Source of the DNA: Plantago elongata
Lineage: Eukaryota; Streptophyta; Magnoliopsida; Lamiales; Plantaginaceae
Length of the DNA stretch: 64,000 bases
Direction of reading: 5' to 3'
Assembly: GCA_036897095.1 (NCBI GenBank)
Contig: JAYMSP010000240.1
Location: 1 to 64,000, forward strand
Program-made: the position numbers and the translations under genes
Notes under the pieces: model-generated
The model's input: the letters and a program-made list of their open reading frames with translations, nothing else
Databases searched by the model: none
What the model was told of the DNA's origin: nothing
Part shown: positions 10,593 to 22,229 of the stretch, piece by piece
Numbering within the stretch: position 1 is the first letter of the stretch
Layout: each line of letters opens with the position of its first letter

Positions 10593-13500
10593 CCCCGCAG
10601 TTGAAAATGGAGGATTACGAACACTGAGACTGTCCCTAAAATCATCGAATAAAATCTGTGGAAGTCCCTTAGTGAAATACCGCAATTTGATACCTAGTAG
10701 AAACATGAAGCACGCAAACTTGTCCATTAGCAACCTTTTCTCAAACAAAGTGAATATCCATCTCTATATGCTTGATTCGCTGATGTTGTACTAGATTTTC
10801 CGAAAGATAAGCAGCATTAATATTGTCATAATACACCAGGGTTGCTTTATGAATCGGACAATGTAGCTCCAATAGTAACTTTCGTAGCCAACATGATTTG
10901 GCAATGACATTAGCTACACCTCTATATTCTGCCACAACACTGGATCTTGATAATGTTGGGTGACGTTTCGAAGACCACGAGTCAAGTTATCCCCAACAAA
11001 TGCACAATAACCGAAAGTCGAACGGCGTGTATCCGGGCGTCCACCCCAATCGGCATCCGTGTATGCGGTAAGATAGGTATATGACGATGAATAGAGATGC
11101 AGACCAAATGCTAGAGTGCCCTGGAGATACTGAAGAATCCGCTTAAGAGCATTCATATGACTATCACGAGGATCATGCATATGGAGACATACTTGCTGAA
11201 CCACATAAGAGATATTCGGGCGAGTAAACGTCAAGTATTGGAGAGCACCAGCTAGACTCCTATACAGTGTAGGATCCGAGACCTGATTTCTGTAGAGTTG
11301 TTGAACTTCGGCTTGGTATCTACGGGGGTCGACGATGGCTTACACGACGAGATTCCGGCTCGCTCAATGATGTCTTCTGCATATATGGGTTGCGATAGAA
11401 ATATGCCCTGCTTGTGTCAAGTGACGTCGATACCGAGAAAATAATTCAATGGACCGAGATCTTTCATTGCAAACTCCGAGGCAAGAAGAGTCATAATCAA
11501 GCGGCGTAGGGAATCCAAGGAAGATGCCAATACGATGTCATCAACGTAGAGCAGGATGTGTGCCATATGAGTCCCCTGTTGATAGATAAATAGCGAGTTG
11601 TCCGACTTGCTATTCACAAAACTAATAGATGATACATAATTCGCAAACTGTTTGTACCATGCCCTAGGGGCTTGTATAATCCATATAGTGATTTGCGAAG
11701 CAAGCAAACATAGTCCAGATAAGTTGCATCCCTAAACCCATATATACCGTCTCATGAAGATCACCGTGTAAGAATGCATTCTTAACATCAAGCTGATGAA
11801 TTGACCACTGTTTAGACAAAGCTAAGCTGAGAACCGTTCGAATCGTGGTTGGTTTCACTACCAGGCTGAAAATTTCACCACAATCAATTTCAACTTGTTA
11901 AGTTTTACCATCACCCACTAGCCGAGCTTTATGTCTTGCAAACGAACCATCCGAGTTGACTTTATGAGCAAAAATCCACATCGATCGAATAATATTCACC
12001 CCTGGAGGACGAGGTACCAATTCGTAAGTTTTATTTTGTATAAGCGCATTAAACTCTTCTGTCATAACCAATTTCCAGTTAGGGTCACGAAGTGTTGCAA
12101 CCGAAGTTCGAGGAAGAGGAGATTTATGTACTGTTGCAAGATTAACGTAATCCGGGCCAAAATACTTAAGATTGGGACGATGTTTGCGAGGTGGAGGGGG
12201 TTGAACCGGGCGAGATGTGTACGGAACCGGGCTAGAAGGGGTCGAACTCGGTTGGAAATTCGGTTTGGAACGCTGATCCGGGTTGCTAGGAACTGGAACC
12301 GAAGATATCGGTTACTGGACATGTTGGATATCCAGTGAAATAGGCTGTCCCGGTTGAGCAACAACTTGGACCAGGATACTAGCTGGCTCAGTATGCTTTG
12401 TCGGTCATCCATGGGCTTGGACCGGACTATTGTACGGCTGGTCAGGCAGAACCGAACGATGGATCTGTTGGACTAGGTTGCTGTTTGACTGGGCAGGCAG
12501 AACCAGTTGATGAAGGCGCTGGGCAGGCAGAACTGGTTGGTGAAGGTGCTGGACCGGGCTAGTGTTCAGCCGTGCATTATGTATTGATCGACCTGGATCA
12601 GAAACCGGCGATGGAGTCGATTGATGTACAAGTGGTAAAAGTTGTAGATCATTACAAAATTCTTTAGAGACTGAGTGATGTTTACCAGCATGGAAAAGTG
12701 GTCTCATAAAAAATAACATGTCGTGAAACAATAATCTTGCGAGTCGACAATTCATAGAACTTGTATCCTCTATGATTCGACGGATATCCCAAAAAGATGC
12801 AAGGTGTAGACCTAGCTTGCAGTTTATGGATAGTAGTAGATGAAATGAGATGATAACATAAACATTCAAAGACCCTGAGATGAGAGTAAGACGGTTTACG
12901 CTTATAGAGTACTTCAACCGGGGAGGTATTAGCTAGAAGCTTGTTGGGTAATATATTCAGCAGATAGGTAGCCATGTGAAGAGCATGATGCCAAAAAGAA
13001 GGTGGCAACAATGCATGAGTCAACAAAGTTGATATTATTGATGGACCGGATTTTCCTCTCAGCTTTCCCGTTTTGAGAGGAAGTATGAGGACAAGATAAT
13101 CGAAAACTCATCCCATTAGTTTCACAAAAACGAGTAAACTGGCTATTATCATATTCTTTCCCATTATGGCACTGGAAGTTTTTTATAGTTCTTTCAAATT
13201 GAGTCAAGATATGGGTACGAAATTCTAGAAATTTGGTATACACATCTGATTTCTTAGCAATAGTAAAAATCCATAAGAACTTGAAAAAAAATTATCAAGG
13301 AAGAGAACATTATAGAGATGTCCAAGTGAACTTAAAACAAGAGAGGTCCAAAGATCACTATGAATAATATCAAAGGTAACAATGTATTAGACAATGAAGA
13401 ATCAAAAGGCAACCTAACATGCTTTCCTAGAATGCAGGAACGACAGGTACTTGAATGAGTCGACTTTTTGATAGTAATACTACGATCTAGTCTAAGCGAG

Positions 13501-13768
13501 TCCAAAATAGTTGTTCCTGGATGTCCTAGGCGAGCATGCCAAATCGACGGAGAGAAAGCTGCAAAGGCGTATGGTGTGGAAGCTGGGTGTTGAATGGACG
13601 TGAGTTGGTATAAAGTCATGTTGACTATCACATCTCATGATGGTTAACCCCGTCTGTAAATCTTCACAGAAAATCCAAGAGGATCAAACTCAATAGAACC
13701 AGAGTTATCTATAGTAAACTTGCAAACAAAAATAAAATTCTTAACTAAGTGGGGAGCATGTAAAATTA

Positions 13769-13966
13769 TGAAAATTGAGTCCGTGACCCTTTCCATTAAT
13801 TCACCGTGTATATATACACGAAACATTATACAAGTTACAATAAGATAAGAGATCTAAGATTATAGTTAAATTATACTAACTCTATTCTACCTAGACTATT
13901 AATACCATAAATATTCTATCTAATATTTAAATATTCTATTAATTTATTCAAAATCATATCACTGTT
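13769..13966 (-). repeat. Copia 5' LTR (right copy)
   Basis: This is the partner of 10434-10592, somewhat longer and visibly diverged from it. Both copies carry the self-complementary GTGTATATATACAC block. The short length (under 200 bp) is normal for this class of small-LTR copia elements. Ends are placed by alignment of the two copies by eye. Confidence 0.75.
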
Positions 13967-13971
13967 GTAAG

Positions 13972-15840
13972 TGACTATATTGATCCGAGTACGTAGTAAT
14001 AGTGTAATACAAATAACCCCTTTGTTTAATACCATTTTCTTGGTTAGTCTTATAGTCTCACTCTACAATATTCAAACCTAATTTTTGCTTTCAATTTCTC
14101 TTAGTGACTCAGTTTACAACTTTTAAGTTTGTTAATTAATAGAAAAATCAAGTATAAATCTTTTATCATTATTTTTTCAATTAATTTTTTACTATACGAA
14201 TTTCTTTTAATAAATATTTATTACGTAAATGTACAGTTTTCCAAACAAGTTAGCTGGTTTGACAAGCTAAAGCTAACTTGATAACCAGCTACCAGTTAAT
14301 TATTCAGTTACCAACTAATTTTGCTAAACATGACCTATATATTACAAAATGTTTGCTAGCTATTTTATCTTGCATATTATATGTCTATATGGTGTTACAT
14401 TTCTTAATTTTAAAGTTTATATATATTTAATTTTCTTTTAAATGTATCTTTTTTCTAGGTCGATGTGTTATGATTCAAAGGTTATAGACTTATGTATTAG
14501 ATTGACATAATATCTGTATTTATTGATATTAAAAAAGATTGTGAATGAATTATATTCTACGACATATAATTACTCAGACTTAAGATCTATAAACCTTTAG
14601 ATGCACAGGAGTAATTTAGAGTTGTACATTAAGTTAAATTTGTCGCTTAATCATTATGCTAGTACTTAAAATCCATGTTTTCATAATGTACTCATGTATA
14701 CATGCATGGATGCTCCAATCTGGAGCAAGCAAGCGGAGCTTGCTCTGGGCAGAGCAGCTTCTCCGGTGGTTGAAGTTTTCTGATCAGCCTCCTAGCTGAC
14801 CCGGATATGATTCTGATCAGTTTCAGAATTGACGAGAACCATGTTCTTGTCACGTTCTCGTACCTTTCAAAGTCGACGAGGCGGTTCATATGATCAATTT
14901 TGTTATTTTTAATCGTTTTTATAGTTCTTCTTGTTTTTTCTAATTTTCAATATTTTATTGATCAGTTTGAATACACAAATATAATTGACAATTACAAATA
15001 CCAAATTAACATAATAAAATATTTTCATATATTTCATTATCGACATGATATGATTAATGATAGTACGACATTGATTTTGTTGTGTTATGATTTTGTAGTG
15101 TATATACGGTTATATATTTATGAAGATGTGATAATTTTAAAAAAAATTGACTAATTTTATATTTTCATCAACTGAATGGCCTTTTATAATAAAATATTTC
15201 ATATTTAATAAAAACGATCATGTGTTTAATATACCTTTCAATTTTAATCGGTGCCATAATAAAACTGTTTTATAATTACATTAAAATTATTTGATTCATT
15301 TCTATACATGTTATATTTATTACTAAATATGTTATTCGGTAATAAATCATGTGATGCTTGGACAACTCTATTAACCCCAAAAGTTGCTCCCTTGGTAAGT
15401 TTGATTATGTTTTCTTTATTAATTTGTAAGGTTATATGATCCTCAACAAAAATAATATCAGTTTAGTTCGATTCACTTATAATTTATACATTACTTTAAT
15501 TCAATTCAATTAAATTTAATTCAAGTCACTTAAATTCAGTTGATTAAATTTCAGTTGAAAATAACACAACTTAAATTTATTAGTTTCAGTTCAATTTTAC
15601 TTCTGCTTAGTTACTTTTACAACACAAATAAATTCAGTTCAGTACCGCTCGGACGAATAACCGTGTCTCATTAAACCTTTGAACTTTTCGGTAAGGAGTA
15701 AATTGTTTGTTTGAATATTTACAAGGAGTTTGTTGCAAATTGATTCGGTAGAAAGAAAAATAGATTTCGGGTCAAAATAGAAAAGCAGATCTTTCTTTCT
15801 TCTCGTTCTTCTGGACCATAAATATCATCGTCTTCATTTT
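13972..15840. other. Intergenic DNA between the copia fossil and the DUF760 gene
   Basis: Mostly AT-rich sequence with no supportable gene. Positions 14700-14890 stand out as GC-richer, with a local inverted repeat (GGAGCAAGCAAGCGGAGCTT and nearby GAGCTTGCTC/GAGCAGC phrases). The minus-strand frame through it (14692-14889) shows no known domain. The plus-strand frame 14900-15154 is low-complexity and AT-driven. Confidence 0.55.
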
Positions 15841-15846
15841 TGGCCA

Positions 15847-15852
15847 TATATA
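15847..15852 (+). promoter_or_regulatory. Probable TATA box of the DUF760 gene
   Basis: TATATA in the context GGCCATATATACCATC lies about 115 bp before the start codon at 15963. It is the best TATA-like match in the 300 bp upstream. The call rests on position and sequence only. Confidence 0.5.
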
Positions 15853-15962
15853 CCATCAACCAACCCCTCGTTAAAATACATTTCAGGCCCTTTTTCATTA
15901 TTCAATCAATTAAAATGCAATAATACTGTTCACAAAGGGAAAATTAGAGTTAGACGCAAAGT

Positions 15963-18900
15963 ATGATGCAACTTTCCGGCGTATTGTCCGACGTCTCCGC
16001 CGTACTTCCGTCGGCCGGATGCTCCCGGTGTCCGGCGGAAGTTAAACAGTGCAGCTCAATCTTCGAAGCCAAGTCTCTCTTCCTTTCCAGAAGAGTAAGC
16101 TTGCAACTTGCAGTTTCATCATTTAATTATGCACTTGATGTAATTTCATCAAATTTGTTATTTCGATTGCGATTATGATTAATGGAGCTGACGAATCTGA
16201 AGATATCTTCTGCTGCACTGCATGAAAACTAGAACACAATCGACTTCATTTCAGTTCGATCGATTCTGTGATTTTCTTCTTTTAAGTTTTGTTATGGTTG
16301 GATTATCTGTGAATCAGCTGATGCACTATCTATATGAGCTAATTTATTCTGATTACTGAGTTTGTGTTTGCTGGATATACTATGTTGATTTGGTTGATGA
16401 TGAATTGATGATTAGTATATAGTAATTTAGTAGTGTAGAACTACAGTGCAAAATTGCTTTTAGTTGTATATCGTATTAAAGTCTTAGGAGATGGAATGGA
16501 ATTTAGTGAATCTGTAGAAAAAACAACCAATAGACGGTGTATAGGGATTTTCTCACAGAGAATGCTCATTTGGTGTGTGTTTGTATGTATCCCGTTTATG
16601 CTGGAATTTCCAGTGGGAAACTATACACGGTTTCCTCATTTACTTATTTGGCTTGAAGGATGATGGCCTTAATGTGATTGCATGTAAAAATCGTAGGGGT
16701 ATGTTTCTTAAATGCAACTGTTATAGTGAGATTAACAAGCCATACATAATGGCCCACTTCTTGAGTTGGTTAAGAATTATGCAGAATTCTTTAGAAACGT
16801 TGAGGTTGAACTTCCGTTTTATAGCATCATGTATCTGAGTACTTCCTCTAACAATTTACTTTTTTTTTTTTGCAGAATTTCCTATCTAATTCCAAGCTAG
16901 AGGTTCGGCAGGAGAAACTTAGAAAAAGAAGCTTTATAGCGAGAGCTTCGGGAACTTCTGGCGGCGATTTGAATCAAGTGGCTCCTCTTCAGTTAGAATC
17001 CCCTGTTGGCCAGGTTTTAGTCAATATACTTCTAAACAATCCGCATCTTCTGCAAATAACTGCTGATCAGAAGCTTGAGGAACTCGAGAGCCAGAGGGAT
17101 GCCCAGAGGAAGACTACTCCATCATCACAGGACCTACTCTACAAGTAAGCAACCCATTTACGTTCATGTTTTACCTTTGTTGCTCGAGAGACTACTTAGT
17201 ATTTATAGTTCTGATTGATTGGCCTTCTAACTAGCCATGTACCTAAAGCTTTAGCTTATTAGGAACTTCAATGAAATTGGTACAATTTAGCTGGTGCACA
17301 TATATTCCATAAAGCCTTCCCTTACCAATTGATCACAAGTTCAAATCTCAACAGTGCTAAATTTTCCAACCATTCCCATATCAAACTTTAGACAATGAGG
17401 CGCAACTCAGTTGGTCAGAGGTTCGAGTCAACCTTAAGCCGTTTAAAAAAATAAATTAGGAACTTCCATCAGAAATGCACCATTATATGAGATACCATAT
17501 GGAAGAGCTTATTATTAGTGTATTTAATCAACTTAAAAGTCCAGGGCTATCCAAGCGTAATTATAAAGAAGTTTATACATAATGCAGATTATAATCCAAG
17601 AAATATGGTTAATTTTTTGGATCAGCTGAACCAGTTAGCATTAGAAGGAAACAAAAACTAGTCAGCCTGGGATAATCGGTTTAAGTTGGTTGGTTCTAGG
17701 TGCTCCGAAGAAATCTGGAAATAACACATGGCTGGATTAAATTAAACCATCATTGGGGAAAAAGCGTGCCGTCATTAGCATATGTTGATTCATTGTCCAA
17801 CTTACTCTACATGTTGATGGGATTTATTTAGATTTTATGTAGTCTAAATGGTCAATGTCAATGATAACCGATGAGTTCAAAATATTGGTATTTTCAAATG
17901 AATCAACAACACTAAATCCCATCCCCATTGTTGCTGAGATATAAGGTGGGGAAAAAGTTCAAATGTAAGCTGTTTACTCAATTTACTTGGTGATGAGCTT
18001 CAATGATGAATCAAACTTAATAAACTGATCCGGAGTTTACTACTTCTGCATAGAAAAAAAATTTCAGTGTTCACTCAACTACTCGATCCCTGAGAGGTCT
18101 GAGTTTTTCTGAAACAAGGCATCAAGGTCGACACTTATGGATGGCAATATGGTTTTGGTAAATATGAATGTGAGATGATCAATTAAAATAATTTATGACT
18201 AGGTCTATTTTACCTTTACCTATATTCTATAGGCGTAAACCTGTACAGTTATACCAATAAATGGTTCAGATATAGAACTTTTGTGTGAAATTTTAAAATA
18301 TGTAGTTCATCGAAATAATTAGTACAACCACACACACAAAAAAAAATTAATTCAATGTTACTCTTCTCTTACAAACATAATTATTTTTCTGCCCGTTTAG
18401 TTGCTCCCAGTAAATTACAATTGATTTTGCCAAAAATAACATTAAAATAAATTTTATATATATGTACATATATATACATACATACATATGTACATATACA
18501 TACATACATATGTGTGTGTGTGTGTATACACACACACACATAAGTATGCATCTCGCGGTCTCGCCCATTTTAATTCTGGATCCGCCCCTGAATCTATGTT
18601 TACTCTTTCAAGCATTGCCAGATTCTTTTGTTCATTGCATGAGCCACTGCCTGCTCCAGATAGATTAATGAAAGCATTTATTTTGTAAGCTTGGTGAAAC
18701 TTTTGTTAGTAAAATCAGATTAGTTTTAAAGATTGACCTCTTGCTGATTTTCCAGCCTATGTTTACACTATTCTTTAACGCCATTTGCAAATATTCACCA
18801 CCATAAGATTAAATTACAAGCTACGTTTACCTTATTCTGCTACAATTAATCAGTTCACCATAGTCGGAAAGTTTTACAAACAGGGGACTTAGTTATGTGG

Positions 18901-20467
18901 GTTGTTTGGTTCACATTGAATATGAAGATTAATTTTGATACCTAATGGATTTATGTCACAAGTAGGAAATGCAATGAGGTTTATAATTATTTTGATGAGA
19001 GCTAGAAAAGTATCTGTTGGTGTAAAATGGTGATCATCAGAGGATTATGCGAGATTGATGGCTGCAACGTACAAGATTCGTTTGAAAGAATAGTAAGCCC
19101 TGAACATTTAAAATAAACTAGAAAGAATTGCATAGACGTCCTTTTGTCATTTAATCTCTTAGATCCTTTTGCTGCTTAAAATGGCAAAATCCATCCGAAA
19201 GTAATATTGTCATAAATCATAATCCTAGTAACTTATCTTTGTTTTTATTGACGTGGCACAAATTTATTTCGAGATATTGGGACTTCAACCAATGCTGAGA
19301 AACTCTGATGTTGTCCTGACTCTTCAACCAACCCTATAGTGAGTTTTAAAACTTTTGCATCATGTGAATTAATTATTGTTGAAGCTCTGACCGACTTTCT
19401 TAAAGTGATGGGATGATGGCATATGTGCAAGTTAGTCAATAAGGAACTCGTATAACATGGAATTTGAGGACCAAGTGAACTTTTAGAATGATCCTGAGGT
19501 CCTTTTGAAATTACAACATAAAAAATGCTACTCATGTTCAAATATCCAAAAGGAAACATTACATTTTCACACCATGCTTTTATGGCTGTATTGTGGATAG
19601 ATAAAATAGAAGTTGCTCATTGTTTGGTGTTTTTTGTGTGATCAAGACCGATATCTTGTTTTCAGGAGAATAGCAGAAGTGAAAGAAGCTGAAAGGCGAA
19701 AGACACTCGAGGACATCATATATTGCTTGGTGGTGCAAAAATTTGTTTACAATGATATAACAATGATTCCTAAAATATCAGCTACAGCAGATCCTACTGG
19801 AAGGATAGATTTTTGGCCGAATCAAGAAGATAAGTTAGAATCTGTTCACTCCTCTGATGCATTTGAGATGATTCTCAGTCACCTGGCACTTATCCTTGGG
19901 GAACGTGCCGCTGAACCTCCGGACTCAATTGTCCAGATCAGTAAAATTAAGCTTGGCAAGCTTTATGCTGCTTCAATCATGTACGGGTATTTTCTTAAGA
20001 GAGTTGACGAAAGGTATCAATTGGAGAGGTCTATGAACACCCTTCCTGAAGGATTTGGTGAAGATCCAGCAAGACTTGAAGATCCCAAAAGTCAATTGTG
20101 GGAATCAGATTTGATTCGGATCTATCCTGATGAAGATGGAGGAGGTATTGTAGATTCTAGCACCGAAGAAAAATCAGAAAAGTTAAGATCGTATGTGATG
20201 TATCTAGATGCAGAAACACTTCAGAGATATGCCACAATAAGATCTAAAGAAGCAGTTTCCTTGATTGAAAAGCAGACCCAAGCATTGTTCGGAAAGCCTG
20301 AAATCACAGTTGTACAAGGTGGTTCGCTTGGTGCTTCTAATGATGAAGTTGTTTCCCTTACTTCTAATGGACTGACAATGTTGGTTCTGGAGGCGGTTGC
20401 ATTTGGGTCATTTCTTTGGGATACTGAAAATTATGTTGATTCCAAGTATAGCTTCCTTAAAAGCTAG
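15963..20467 (+). CDS. Plastid DUF760 protein, UV-B-induced At3g17800-like
   Basis: Three exons, 15963-16094, 16876-17144 and 19666-20467, encode 400 residues. Both introns are GT-AG; the first is phase 0 and the second phase 2. Residues 1 to about 60 are rich in Ser, Arg and Lys and poor in acids, as in a chloroplast transit peptide. The rest matches the DUF760 family: SPVGQVLVNILLNNPHLL, then RIAEVKEAERRKTLEDIIY, then the long C-terminal part with MYLDAETLQRYATIRSKEA. Arabidopsis At3g17800 and At1g48450 belong here; the former is annotated as UV-B-induced and plastid-located, and no reaction is established. Length is close to family members. Two adjacent Met codons begin the frame and either could initiate. 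The 2.5-kb second intron holds a SINE and a second repeat. The gene appears intact. Confidence 0.92.
17270..17454 (+). mobile_element. Composite SINE with perfect 12-bp target duplication
   Basis: A 185-bp insert lies in intron 2 of the DUF760 gene, bounded by perfect repeats ATTAGGAACTTC at 17258-17269 and 17455-17466. The first half has box-A-like (TTTAGCTGGTGCACAT) and box-B-like (ACAAGTTCAAATCTC) motifs. The second half has a compressed second pair (AACTCAGTTGGTCAGAGG and GGTTCGAGTC), then TTAAGCCGTTT and an A-rich tail. Two tRNA-like modules in one SINE suggest a dimeric or fused element. It lies in the same orientation as the host gene. Confidence 0.88.
18231..18590. mobile_element. Probable small hAT-type element
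   Basis: The right end, read inwards, is CAGGGGCGGATCCAGAAT, a classic plant hAT-MITE terminus. The left end AGGCGTAAACC is a weaker inverted match. The flanks TATTCTAT (left) and AATCTATG (right) agree only loosely, so the left limit and the target duplication are uncertain. The 360-bp interior is AT-rich with a dinucleotide repeat core and no coding content. Confidence 0.5.
18453..18543. repeat. Self-complementary compound microsatellite
   Basis: Runs of TATATA, ACATACATACATATG, then (TG)n followed directly by TATACACACACAC. The (TG)n and (AC)n arms are complementary and separated by only a few bases, so this stretch can fold into a long hairpin in RNA or single-stranded DNA. Open frames reported through it on both strands are translations of the repeat. 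Confidence 0.9.
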
Positions 20468-22099
20468 GTGATTTACTTCCCTTAATCTCAATTCTTTCAG
20501 AACTTTGTATATTCTGTTGCTTATACATGTTCTGCCATCTTAGATGGCAGCCGACTAAAGTCATACATTTCACTTCTGGAATTCCGACATTCAGTTGTAT
20601 GAAAATGCACCAGTTACCAGCTAAAGTGTTCATAGTTCCCATCAGTTTCACTGCACGTATATGATATGATGCCAAGCTGACTTGTTTATTTTAATCATGA
20701 ACCTTGTTGAATTGTTCTTCACCATTTGATTTTATGATGACTGAGAATCATTTGCTTGCGAGCATTAGTTTCTGTTGTGGGTGCCCATACCAAAGCTTTG
20801 AGCCCTTTCTTGGTAAAGAAAATGACAATAATACCAATTTGCCTAACCATTGCAATTATGCAAAGATGGGCAGATAGGAGGTTTGTAACATATTACGAAC
20901 CAATCATGCTCCGAAACATTTCATGTGACACTGTAATAGAATAGTTGTCTCTTCGGTCCTGTCCTTTTACACATCAGTACATCACTTAGTTCGGAGTTGA
21001 CAGTAGAATTGATGGGCAGAATCAAACACACCCTTCACGGAAGTGTCATCTCATATAACAGAAAGCATTGATTCCCGGAACTTTTGTCGTAAAGAAGCAG
21101 CTCGGGCTATGAAGAAGAAAAAATGAAAAAACAAGTGTAGTGCATTTTCCTGATTACTTTTTTAGATTCTTATATAGATGCTTGACATATTTCCATTTAG
21201 TACTTGTGATTCATGATTAATATCTCTGATTCTCTAATCGAACTTAAGCCATAAAATAAAAGTTAACCCAACTGTCCTACATTATGGGTTCTGTTTTCTT
21301 TCATTCGTTAAGATTTGCTCAATTGCTACGTCTTTTCCAAATTCATCAAGTTTAGCTCACCAGTCAACATTCATTACATACTACAACAATGGCTGCCAGC
21401 CAATGTAAACTATATTTTCCTTGTTTTACTATTTCATTAAGTTTTCTATTTTTACTACTGCCAACTGCCTAGTAAAATTTGATGTATATACTTTTAATCC
21501 TTATCCGTACCTATTTCACTATGATTTCCAATTTCCATACGACGTAACACTAGTACGTGTGGGCTTCTTTCACTCCCTCCTGCCATGCTCTGAGATAGTG
21601 TGCGGAACCAAGATAAATGATAAATGAAAATTTTAACACGTATTAAATTTATAACAACTTATAAAATTATACTAGAGTCCGAGCTAGCTAAGTGAATATA
21701 AATAATGAAACTTACACCCTAATGGACTAGAAATAAAAGGTTAAAGTTCAAAAGTAACTTAGAAATAATAAATCCGGTCCAACCAAAGACTCTTTGGAAG
21801 CCAATTGATCCCGCGAATGAGCTAAACTAGGGACTAGAAAATTTGTATTGCCCCTTATTTCAAAATTCTCTAACAAAATTTTGACGTGGTATTCACCCTT
21901 ATGTGAAATTGTATAATATGGATTATGGAGTATGGGATAAATGACTCTCGTTGAATCAAAATTTGTCGAATACAAACTGTAGGCAATTGAGATCATCTAA
22001 TGAGTTATGTCTCTTCATTTTCTTCATTTAGTAAAATTTGTACATTTCTAGTCGTGCATCTTCCCATTCTTTCAAATTCCATTAATAAATTGCAAGTCC
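20468..22099. other. Intergenic DNA between the DUF760 and XTH genes
   Basis: The first few hundred bases are probably the DUF760 3' untranslated region. The remainder is AT-rich with short open frames (20756-20944, 21421-21627, 21748-21996) that show no domain. No RNA gene or repeat was recognised. Confidence 0.55.
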
Positions 22100-22108
22100 T
22101 ATTTAATA
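22100..22108 (+). promoter_or_regulatory. Possible TATA box of the XTH gene
   Basis: TATTTAATA lies about 125 bp before the start codon at 22230. It is an AT-rich near-match in a generally AT-rich region, so support is weak. Confidence 0.3.
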
Positions 22109-22229
22109 GTGGATTGGCAACACAAAGAACCAAGAAAGCCATGGAGATTTTCAGGGCATATTTGTAGAGGGAAAACAAATGACACGACGTTCACTAATGA
22201 GATAATAGTATATCCATTAAAATTATTGA

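Larger units (their letters stand above)
10432..13966 (-). mobile_element. Ty1/copia LTR retrotransposon fossil
   Basis: An old, broken Ty1/copia element on the minus strand. Parts recognised in the copia order are GAG-pre-integrase (a WHARLGHPG motif and a Cys/His cluster), integrase core, reverse transcriptase (a [12 protein letters not shown] motif and a YVDDI-type active site) and RNase H. No capsid region is recognised. Direct repeats lie at both ends, and the 5-bp GTAAG occurs just outside each end (10427-10431 and 13967-13971), a possible target duplication. The reading frame is interrupted many times (roughly eight or more), so it is inactive. The terminal repeats differ at very roughly 10-15% of positions by eye, suggesting an age of several million years. 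It lies about 257 bp beyond the MYB stop codon. Confidence 0.93.

Noticed and set aside
17395-17435. Possible tRNA gene (GTTCGAGTC box)
   Set aside because: Box A and box B are too close for a tRNA, no acceptor stem pairs, and target duplications mark it as part of a SINE.
17145-19665. Extra exon within DUF760 intron 2
   Set aside because: The protein reads LLYK then RIAEVKEAERR across the join, as in the family, leaving no gap for another exon.
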